From a virus, in IMG/VR virus record IMGVR_UViG_3300020034_000182, positions 1 to 23,285 of that record: 23,285 nucleotides of DNA; one strand, 5' to 3'. Shown here piece after piece: positions 12,869-18,250 of this stretch (position 1 is the first letter of the stretch; each line of letters opens with the position of its first letter). Under the pieces are notes generated by a model, which saw only the letters and a list, made by a program, of their open reading frames with translations, made no database searches and had not been told where the DNA came from. A program made the translations under genes and the position numbers.

Positions 12869-14658
12869 ATCTCAACGAACACATCGAAACGCCAGAAGGT
12901 CCGCTCGCCGTCGTCTTCGCGCTGGTTGCTCCGATGCTGGAGCTGGGCATCATCACCCAAGAGACTCCCGAGGGAGTGTATCGCGCGACGTCCAAGGCCG
13001 TGGTCGAAGACTGGATCAAGGCCCATGGTATGTGCGACTTCTGCACGGACACCAATCCCATCGCCACCATCCCGGTGCCGGACTTCGACATGCCGGTGGG
13101 CCGGAGCACGGGTGGCTGGGCGGTCTGTGAAGTCTGCTACGACTTGGTGAAGGGGTATCGGCGCGCGGACTTGCTGAAGCGGTCACAAGAGTTGCTGTTG
13201 GGCGGACGCTTTTCACAGGCGGCGGTGCGGACGCTGCACCAGAAGTTCTGGACCGCCTTCGAGAACATGTCCAAGGCGGCAGGCTCCGCGTCGGCGCTGA
13301 AGGACTTCATCAACGACGAATTGCCCGACATCCCGGCCGGGAAACTCATTGGTGACAAGGCGAAGCGGCGCGAAACCATTCGGCGCATGATCGGCCTGTC
13401 ACTCGATGAAATCGAGCAGATGGAGAAGGGGGATATCGCCTACAAGGATGTGGCGAAGAAGCTCACCGAGTGGAAGAAGAAGTTCGGCGTCAATGACGAG
13501 AACAACGTCCGGCTGATGACCGAGCTGTTGGCGGGCGAGCCCGTCATGCAGCCGGGGCACATCCCACACTGGCAGCGGGCTATCGACCTGAAGCTCGATG
13601 CCATGAAGGAAGTGCAGACAGCCCTGAAGCAGGGGCAGTCGGTCTGGGCGTTTGAAGATTCGACGGACGTGACCGATATGGAAGCCCTCCGGGCACGGTC
13701 TAAGCGTGTGGAGACTCTGAGCCGCCTGCGGGCCATGGGCTTCAACATGGACATGGCCCAGCTGAAGCGCGCAGAGGTGTTCTCCTTCAACGCGGAGACC
13801 ATGCACGCGATCCGGACGGCGGCGGCGCACATCCCGCACGAGTCCCCCTTGTCGTCGGTGGAAGTGCCGAAGGTGGCGGGGGGCTGGTATTACTTTGCGG
13901 AGCCCTTCCCCGTCGCGTCGAGTCCAGCCTCCTCCGATACTACGGCGGCGATGATGTGGGGCTGGGTGACGGATGATACGCAGAATGCCAAGGCCCACGA
14001 GGGGGAGACCACGACGGTCCCCCGGACCATTAGTGGGGAGCCGGTGCTCCGCCTGACCGCATGGGTGGTGGGGGATAAAGACGAGAGTCAGTATCGCAAT
14101 CGGTGTCTGCCGTCCACGAAATGGTACTGGCCGGTGTCGATGTCGTTCCACGAGATGATCGCGTTCAACGTCGCGAGCTATCGGGAGCAGTATGGGCCGG
14201 GAGGGGCGGGTGAGCACGAGGTGGGCTTAATCAACGAAGAGCACACCATCCGGGCCATCTCGGAGCTGAGTCTGTTTTTCCTGATGTCGTGCGTGTGGTT
14301 CAAGCAGAAGGTGATTGTGGAGGCGGCGGGTCACATCGAGCGGCACGCGCGCAAGCGGATTCAAAAAGAGCACAAGCTGGCGGACTTCCCGACGATTCGT
14401 GTGATCGCCCTCCGGAAAGCGGTGCGACCGGCCGTGGATCTGCCGGAAGGGGTGCCGAGGGAGAAGCGCGAAGGTCACAAGCTCACGGTGCAGTTCATCG
14501 TCGGCGCAGAGAAGGGGGGCTTCCCCCGGCTGCAAGTCTGTGGACCGGGACGTGTGGATCGGAAGTTGATCTGGGTCTACCCGTTCCCGAAGGGACCGAA
14601 GGGGGCTCCATGGAAGACCACGAAGGAGACGACGACCGTCTACGCGGTGGTGCGATGA
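12865..14658 (+). CDS. Large conserved phage protein with CxxC-CxxC finger and AcrVA2-like C-terminal region
   Basis: 597 residues, ATG 12865 overlapping the previous TGA. Cys57, Cys60, Cys88 and Cys91 (MCDFC...CEVCYD) make a zinc-finger-like site after a short N-terminal domain. A long helical middle (residues 100-290) is followed by an alpha/beta region. The C-terminal part (residues 490-597: RKRIQKEHKLADFPTIRV, then KLIWVYPFPKGPKGAPW) resembles a module common in phage proteins (W-I-x-PY-x-KGP-x-x-x-P) that, from memory, is annotated AcrVA2-like in some databases. AcrVA2 lowers Cas12a levels by attacking its mRNA. The resemblance is only a lead and was not checked by alignment. Centre of the P6 operon. 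Confidence 0.8.
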   Translation: MNLNEHIETPEGPLAVVFALVAPMLELGIITQETPEGVYRATSKAVVEDWIKAHGMCDFCTDTNPIATIPVPDFDMPVGRSTGGWAVCEVCYDLVKGYRRADLLKRSQELLLGGRFSQAAVRTLHQKFWTAFENMSKAAGSASALKDFINDELPDIPAGKLIGDKAKRRETIRRMIGLSLDEIEQMEKGDIAYKDVAKKLTEWKKKFGVNDENNVRLMTELLAGEPVMQPGHIPHWQRAIDLKLDAMKEVQTALKQGQSVWAFEDSTDVTDMEALRARSKRVETLSRLRAMGFNMDMAQLKRAEVFSFNAETMHAIRTAAAHIPHESPLSSVEVPKVAGGWYYFAEPFPVASSPASSDTTAAMMWGWVTDDTQNAKAHEGETTTVPRTISGEPVLRLTAWVVGDKDESQYRNRCLPSTKWYWPVSMSFHEMIAFNVASYREQYGPGGAGEHEVGLINEEHTIRAISELSLFFLMSCVWFKQKVIVEAAGHIERHARKRIQKEHKLADFPTIRVIALRKAVRPAVDLPEGVPREKREGHKLTVQFIVGAEKGGFPRLQVCGPGRVDRKLIWVYPFPKGPKGAPWKTTKETTTVYAVVR

Positions 14659-14837
14659 CGCCCCTCATTCCGGTGGTGCGGACGCTGACCATTGGCGGGC
14701 GTCCGTTCGTGGTCATGAGTCTGTCGGGCGGGCTCGAAATGGCACTGGGGGGTGGGGCGACGGAGGCCGAGGCCAAGCAGTATGCGTTGCTGTTTGCGGA
14801 GCGGCTCACCCTTGCGATCAAGGCGCTCAGGCCGTGA
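14655..14837 (+). CDS. Small hypothetical protein, 60 residues
   Basis: ATG 14655 overlaps the TGA of the large preceding gene; the TGA ends in a TGATG junction with the next. Beta strands (IPVVRTLTIGGRPFVVMSL) precede one helix (TEAEAKQYALLFAERLTLAI). No motif known. Possibly a small subunit acting with the preceding 597-residue protein, judged only from coupling. Confidence 0.68.
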   Translation: MTPLIPVVRTLTIGGRPFVVMSLSGGLEMALGGGATEAEAKQYALLFAERLTLAIKALRP

Positions 14838-15022
14838 TGGGTATCGAATACCGCATCTCGCGATTAGTTCCTGTCGTGCGGTGGCAGGAATGTGACCGCT
14901 TTATCGGGGAGCAGGCATTGGAGCGGGCCGTGTGTGCTTTCACCATTTATCAGAAAGGCCCCGGCGTTTACCGGCTGGAGCTGCACACCATGCTGGTGAT
15001 CGCGGGAGGAGACCGCACATGA
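14837..15022 (+). CDS. Small hypothetical protein, 61 residues
   Basis: ATG 14837 shares its A with the previous TGA; GTG 14834 directly upstream is an alternative. MGIEYRISRLVPVVRWQECDRF suggests a compact alpha/beta fold. No membrane span or catalytic motif. It ends in an ATGA overlap. Confidence 0.62.
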   Translation: MGIEYRISRLVPVVRWQECDRFIGEQALERAVCAFTIYQKGPGVYRLELHTMLVIAGGDRT

Positions 15023-15129
15023 CCGAATCCGAGTGGGCACAGTGGCGCGAAGGCTGGGTGGCGGGGTTCTGTTGGGGGCTTGGACTGATGGCGTGTATCT
15101 GGGCACTGCTGGATTGGTGGTGGTCATGA
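15019..15129 (+). CDS. Trp-rich membrane peptide, 36 residues
   Basis: ATG 15019 with GGAGGAG eight bases upstream; overlaps genes on both sides by four bases (ATGA). Residues 13-32 (WVAGFCWGLGLMACIWALLD) form one transmembrane helix, flanked by an acidic N-terminus and a WWWS end. Eight Trp in 36 residues is striking. Too short for most gene finders, but the ribosome site and couplings support it. Confidence 0.68.
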   Translation: MTESEWAQWREGWVAGFCWGLGLMACIWALLDWWWS

Positions 15130-15227
15130 CGGAACGTGGACGGCTCTGGTGGTTCACGATTTGGGCGCTGGGGATGATTGCATTCTGCCTCTATATGGGG
15201 TGGCAATGGAGAACCGGTGAACTGTGA
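15126..15227 (+). CDS. Membrane peptide, 33 residues
   Basis: ATG 15126 overlaps the previous TGA. MTERGRLWWFTIWALGMIAFCLYMGWQW is a single transmembrane helix with a basic N-terminus, suggesting N-in topology. Adjacent to another Trp-rich membrane peptide of opposite N-terminal charge, so the two may pair in the membrane (inference). Confidence 0.62.
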   Translation: MTERGRLWWFTIWALGMIAFCLYMGWQWRTGEL

Positions 15228-15414
15228 GCCGCACTGCCGCTGCCCCGGTTGCGGGGTGTGTGAGGCGTGCATCGAGCGGCCGAAGCTCTTGAAGCAGATC
15301 GCCGAGCTGGAGTCTCGGCTGGCGGTGTTCGAGCCGGAGCCGGAGGTGTCGGTGGTGTTCCCAGCGGAGCCGGTGCGACGTGGGTGGATGTGGAGGGGGC
15401 GGACACGATCATGA
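15217..15414 (+). CDS. Cys-rich zinc-binding protein with coiled coil, 65 residues
   Basis: GTG 15217 is chosen because GGAG lies six bases upstream; it overlaps the preceding gene by 11 bases. The N-terminus CEPHCRCPGCGVCEAC carries six Cys and one His in 16 residues, enough for one or two zinc sites. It is followed by a short coiled coil (ERPKLLKQIAELESRLAVFE) and a Pro/acidic then basic tail. It could dimerise and bind nucleic acid or protein. Ends in an ATGA overlap. Confidence 0.62.
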   Translation: MNCEPHCRCPGCGVCEACIERPKLLKQIAELESRLAVFEPEPEVSVVFPAEPVRRGWMWRGRTRS

Positions 15415-15734
15415 GAACCAAAGCAGAACTGGCGGCGCTCAAAGATGACTTGGCCAAGCTGAATGGCAAGCCGCCCTACAACTCGCCCGCCAATTTCTGT
15501 TGGAATGACAACTACTTTGCCCGCCACATCGTGTCGAAGTACGGCGCGTCGCTGAACGAGCTGGAGAAGGAGTTGGTGCAATCAATTGCAACGAATCCGT
15601 CACTGTGCCCGAGGTGCCAGCGACGGCCTCCGTCCATCCCGTTTCGGATCGGGAACGCGAAGGGCACCATCTGTCGGCAGTGCGCGGCCGAGATTCTGAC
15701 GGAGCTACCACGCAGAAAGCGGAAGAAGCGATGA
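15411..15734 (+). CDS. Zinc-ribbon protein, 107 residues
   Basis: ATG 15411 overlaps the previous TGA. An N-terminal helix (KAELAALKDDLAKL) precedes the core; CPRC near residue 65 and CRQC near 90 form a zinc-ribbon pair, and the protein ends in a very basic tail (RRKRKKR). The layout suggests DNA or RNA binding. One 14-bp repeat copy lies in the gene. The basic tail is encoded next to the following 23-residue membrane ORF, which overlaps by four bases. Confidence 0.72.
   Translation: MRTKAELAALKDDLAKLNGKPPYNSPANFCWNDNYFARHIVSKYGASLNELEKELVQSIATNPSLCPRCQRRPPSIPFRIGNAKGTICRQCAAEILTELPRRKRKKR
15577..15590 (+). repeat. Dispersed 14-bp near-palindrome, copy 5
   Basis: TGCAATCAATTGCA, exact consensus, in the zinc-ribbon gene, starting at a second codon position (encodes QSIA). 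Last copy in forward orientation. Confidence 0.85.
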
Positions 15735-15802
15735 TCATCGAGATGGTCGGATTGTTTCTGATTTTCCTTGCGATCACATCGTCACTAAGGAGGAAGCGAT
15801 GA
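15731..15802 (+). CDS. Membrane mini-peptide, 23 residues
   Basis: ATG 15731 overlaps the previous TGA and its TGA overlaps the next ATG. The product MIIEMVGLFLIFLAITSSL plus RRKR is one transmembrane helix with a positive C-terminus. Its last codons (CTAAGGAGGAAGCG) also supply the Shine-Dalgarno for the gene at 15799, so the ORF might exist partly to couple translation. It resembles small phage or toxin-like membrane peptides in form only. Confidence 0.5.
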   Translation: MIIEMVGLFLIFLAITSSLRRKR

Positions 15803-16002
15803 TCTTGCTGGGTAAGAAAGACCTACGGAACAAAGCGAAGCTGCTGGAACGTCGTGCCTATCTGGAGACGCTGTTGGCCGAGCCTCGTGAGTACGCAAGT
15901 CCCTCCAGCCAAGAATGGGTGAGTGAGGAGCGGTATCAAGGGGTTCGAGACGGACTGCGGGCCGAGGTGGCGGAAATAGACCTTGCGCTGAAACGGCGAT
16001 GA
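15799..16002 (+). CDS. Small coiled-coil protein, 67 residues
   Basis: ATG 15799 with AGGAGG seven bases upstream. Two charged helices (KKDLRNKAKLLERRAYLETLL and VRDGLRAEVAEIDLALKRR) separated by a short loop suggest an antiparallel hairpin or dimer. No catalytic motif. Overlaps both neighbours by four bases. Confidence 0.7.
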   Translation: MILLGKKDLRNKAKLLERRAYLETLLAEPREYASPSSQEWVSEERYQGVRDGLRAEVAEIDLALKRR

Positions 16003-16250
16003 CGGGACAGGGACAGCTGCCTCCCGCGAAGTGGCGGGGAGTGGTCAAGATTCAACAACAACTCGGTGTGCCCGGACGGCAGGCGACGTTCTTGGTGTAC
16101 AACGAAGACGGGTCGATTCGGCACGTGTTCCCGCCCTCAAAGGATCTGCGGAAGCTCTTGAACAGCCGAGCGAAAGCCTACTTTCAGGTGGTATTGTTGG
16201 GAGACGGCAAACTCAACATCCTCAAGGAAGTTTCAGAAAGGGATTGGTGA
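15999..16250 (+). CDS. Small hypothetical beta-rich protein, 83 residues
   Basis: ATG 15999 at an ATGA overlap. Strand-like segments (KWRGVVKIQQQL, ATFLVYNEDGSIRHVF, AYFQVVLLGDGKLNIL) suggest a small beta sandwich or SH3-like fold; basic overall. No recognised family. It ends in a TGATG junction. Confidence 0.68.
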   Translation: MTGQGQLPPAKWRGVVKIQQQLGVPGRQATFLVYNEDGSIRHVFPPSKDLRKLLNSRAKAYFQVVLLGDGKLNILKEVSERDW

Positions 16251-16417
16251 TGTGGCGCATCAAGGGCACGCACGAGAAGGACATCATCTCGAAGGTTCAG
16301 TTGTACTGGTCCAACGACGTCGGCTGGACCTACCCTGACTTTGCCGAAACCTACACCGATGACGAGCGGGAGCGGCTGGATCTACCCATTGGCGGGGAGT
16401 GGGAAGAAATTCTTTGA
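16250..16417 (+). CDS. Small acidic protein, 55 residues; last gene of the P6 operon
   Basis: ATG 16250 shares its A with the preceding TGA. The product (MWRIKGTHEKDIISKV...GGEWEEIL) is acidic at its C-terminus. No motif. No terminator hairpin is seen between its stop and promoter P7, so transcription from P6 probably runs on. Confidence 0.62.
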   Translation: MWRIKGTHEKDIISKVQLYWSNDVGWTYPDFAETYTDDERERLDLPIGGEWEEIL

Positions 16418-16433
16418 ATTACAAAATAGGTAG

Positions 16434-16462
16434 TTGACAAACTAAAGCCTCAGTGATATCTT
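16434..16462 (+). promoter_or_regulatory. Sigma-70 promoter P7
   Basis: TTGACA at 16434-16439, 17-bp spacer, TATCTT at 16457-16462. It drives the exported-protein operon and is followed by a 5' hairpin and a leader ORF. Confidence 0.83.
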
Positions 16463-16467
16463 ACGCT

Positions 16468-16483
16468 TGAGTTGAGTAACTCA
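16468..16483 (+). promoter_or_regulatory. 5'-terminal hairpin in the P7 transcript
   Basis: TGAGTT-GAGT-AACTCA: perfect 6-bp stem with a 4-nt loop, beginning about six bases after the -10 box, so it should form at or near the 5' end of the mRNA. Such hairpins usually slow RNA decay; as DNA it could also be an operator. Only this promoter of the seven has it. Confidence 0.5.
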
Positions 16484-16486
16484 GCT

Positions 16487-16498
16487 TCAATGGAGTGA
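16487..16498 (+). promoter_or_regulatory. Conserved leader box and RBS (TCAATGGAGTGA)
   Basis: Exact leader box. Here it serves ATG 16501, which opens a 7-codon ORF rather than a full gene. Confidence 0.72.
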
Positions 16499-16500
16499 GA

Positions 16501-16524
16501 ATGCCCCCTAACGCCACGCCGTAA
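16501..16524 (+). CDS. Putative 7-codon leader peptide (MPPNATP)
   Basis: ATG 16501 follows the conserved Shine-Dalgarno at the usual distance but meets TAA at 16522-16524. The peptide has three Pro, two of them consecutive, which could slow ribosomes. The next gene has its own site (AGGAAAGGG) and starts 30 bases later. It may be a regulatory leader or the remnant of a gene that once followed this leader. Only position supports it. Confidence 0.4.
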   Translation: MPPNATP

Positions 16525-16554
16525 ACCCCCACGACATCACAGGAAAGGGTATCA

Positions 16555-17055
16555 ATGACAATTGTGTTACAGGCGTTGTTCGCAGTGATGCTGCTTGCTC
16601 AGATGCCAGTCGGGGCTGAGTGGGCGCAGATCGATGGGAAGAAGAACCCCGAGATGGTGCCGCAGTGGCATACGTGGGATTACGTCTTTCGGGCCATTGC
16701 GAATGGCCCCGAAGGAAAGCTGCCCACCATCATTCACGAGGAGGCGACACCGGAGGATATTGTCGCCCTGTTCAAGGAAGCCCGTGCGCAGGAGAAACGC
16801 CGTAAGGAGGTGGAAGCCAAGGTCACGGCGCTCGCGACCCGACTGGACAAAGAGAAGCGAGAAGTGCTCATCGCCGAGAACGACGCGCTGGTCGCCGAAT
16901 TTCGTGCCGAGATTATCGCGGCGCGGGATCGGGTGCTTGGCGTGCTCTCACCCGCTGCCCGCATCGCGGCGGTGCAGTACGCTGAATCGACCAAGACGTC
17001 GGTGCATATCTCTGTCCCGAAGGCGCAGCTCAACGCGTTCCGTCAACCCGAGTAA
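16555..17055 (+). CDS. Exported coiled-coil protein, 166 residues
   Basis: ATG 16555 with AGGAAAGGG upstream. Residues 1-21 (MTIVLQALFAVMLLAQMPVGA) look like a Sec signal peptide or N-terminal anchor, although the N-region lacks a basic residue. Residues 60-130 form a long charged helix (EARAQEKRRKEVEAKVTALA, then TRLDKEKREVLIAENDALV) typical of a coiled coil. It is probably periplasmic or inner-membrane-attached. The first structural gene of the P7 operon, followed 26 bases later by another exported protein; both may act on the host envelope during infection. No enzyme motif. Confidence 0.78.
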   Translation: MTIVLQALFAVMLLAQMPVGAEWAQIDGKKNPEMVPQWHTWDYVFRAIANGPEGKLPTIIHEEATPEDIVALFKEARAQEKRRKEVEAKVTALATRLDKEKREVLIAENDALVAEFRAEIIAARDRVLGVLSPAARIAAVQYAESTKTSVHISVPKAQLNAFRQPE

Positions 17056-17081
17056 GTTCAACGTAGTCCAGAGGAGTGGAA

Positions 17082-18089
17082 ATGAAGAAATGCTTGCTTG
17101 CCCTTGTTCTGTTGTGTTTTGCGGCAGCGCCCGCAGCGGCCATCACGTGGCCGACCGACTGTGGTGCAGTGACGGGTCGGAACGATAGCGTCCAGTACGG
17201 CGACCGATCTTCGCCGTGGCTCCAGTACACCGTGGAGACCTCACGCGGGCTGAACTTCCTGTGTCTCAGCACCGTGCGGGTGGACGGGTGGGTCGTCAAC
17301 GCGGGTGGGAGTGCGGACTCGGTGTCCGATGCCTACACCGCATCGTTGCGCAAGCCGGTGGCGCTGAATGGTTACGGGTGGCACACGACCAACTCGAACC
17401 ACTTCTGGAAGTTCCTGACGATCATCGCGAGCAACGTGGGGAACATGAGCAGCTCCGTCGAAGTCAAGCGACCGCCCGTCTCCGCCGGGGGTCCGATTGA
17501 CTGTTCCGATCCCCGCTGGTGGTTGGACAAGGGGTATGGGGCTCCGGAAGAGTGCGCCACGTCGCCGTTGCTCATCGACACGGCGGGCAATGGGTACAAG
17601 CTCTCCGGGCTCAAGGGGGGCGTGCGCTTCGACATCGACGGCGACGGCAAAGCCGAGCAAGTCGCATGGACCCGTGAAGACACGGACAATGCGTGGCTCG
17701 CGCTGGACCGCAATGGGAACGGTGTGATTGACGATGGCTCTGAGCTGTTCGGCAACAACACGCCGGTGCCCGGACTGCCGGGGGTCAAGGCGCTGAACGG
17801 CTTCGCCGCGTTGAAGTTCTACGATGACCAGCACGATGGGGTCATCGACAAGCGCGATCAGGTCTTTGCACAGCTGTTGCTGTGGACGGACGTCAACCAC
17901 AACGGGTTCTCGGAACCCACGGAGTTGCAGCCGGTCTGCGAATCCGATCTGTTGCAGATTTACACCGACTACAAGGAGGCGAAGAAGCGCGACAAGTTCG
18001 GCAACGAATTCCGGCAGCGCGCGCGTGGGGTCTTCACGAACGGCAATGCGCCCATCTTTGATGTGTGGCTCGTGACGGGCGGGGAATAG
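17082..18089 (+). CDS. Secreted protein with EF-hand-like calcium-binding loops
   Basis: 335 residues from ATG 17082 (GAGGAG six bases upstream; GTG 17076 is rejected). MKKCLLALVLLCFAAAPAAA is a classical Sec signal peptide with cleavage expected after residue 20. The C-terminal half has four calcium-loop-like segments: FDIDGDGKAE (~183), LDRNGNGVIDDGSELFGN (~208), YDDQHDGVID (~247) and TDVNHNGFSEPTEL (~269). The DxNGNGxIDxGSELFG pattern is typical of bacterial extracellular and RTX-associated proteins and unusual for a phage. The N-terminal half has several Cys (TDCGAV, FLCLS, IDCSDP, EECATS), probably in disulfides. It is likely an accessory exported factor. A strong terminator follows. Confidence 0.82.
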   Translation: MKKCLLALVLLCFAAAPAAAITWPTDCGAVTGRNDSVQYGDRSSPWLQYTVETSRGLNFLCLSTVRVDGWVVNAGGSADSVSDAYTASLRKPVALNGYGWHTTNSNHFWKFLTIIASNVGNMSSSVEVKRPPVSAGGPIDCSDPRWWLDKGYGAPEECATSPLLIDTAGNGYKLSGLKGGVRFDIDGDGKAEQVAWTREDTDNAWLALDRNGNGVIDDGSELFGNNTPVPGLPGVKALNGFAALKFYDDQHDGVIDKRDQVFAQLLLWTDVNHNGFSEPTELQPVCESDLLQIYTDYKEAKKRDKFGNEFRQRARGVFTNGNAPIFDVWLVTGGE

Positions 18090-18117
18090 CCTGACGTTTG
18101 CCAAGAGCGTTTTTGAT

Positions 18118-18147
18118 GGCCGGGGTTCTATTCCCCGGCCTTTTTTT
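18118..18147 (+). terminator. Strong intrinsic terminator
   Basis: GGCCGGGG - TTCTATT - CCCCGGCC, an 8-bp GC-rich stem with a 7-nt loop, followed by seven T (18141-18147). It lies 28 bases after the stop of the EF-hand gene and separates the P7 operon from the portal module. Confidence 0.93.
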
Positions 18148-18250
18148 GTCTGAACGTAAGGGCACTTCACGATTGCAATTGATTGCATAACCCGTGTAAG
18201 CTGAAAGGAGTTTACGACAACCGCCATATTTGCCAATCTCATAGGTGCCC
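18148..18250 (+). promoter_or_regulatory. Late-module control region upstream of portal
   Basis: This 103-bp gap holds one inverted 14-bp repeat (18174-18187) and an AAAGGAG at about 18203-18209 that is too far from the portal start to serve it. There is no TTGACAAA-type promoter or TCAATGGAGTGA box, unlike all upstream operons. A weak candidate promoter (TTGCAA 18173-18178, 16 bp, TGTAAG 18195-18200) overlaps the repeat. The repeat may act here as an operator or activator site, which is inference. Confidence 0.35.
18174..18187 (-). repeat. Dispersed 14-bp near-palindrome, copy 6 (inverted)
   Basis: TGCAATTGATTGCA, the exact reverse complement of the consensus. The only copy outside a gene and the first in inverted orientation. 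Confidence 0.85.

Noticed and set aside
15224-15292. GTG at 15224 as start of a gene after the 33-residue membrane peptide
   Set aside because: Its frame meets TGA after about 22 codons; GTG 15217 in another frame has a proper ribosome site and a Cys-rich product.
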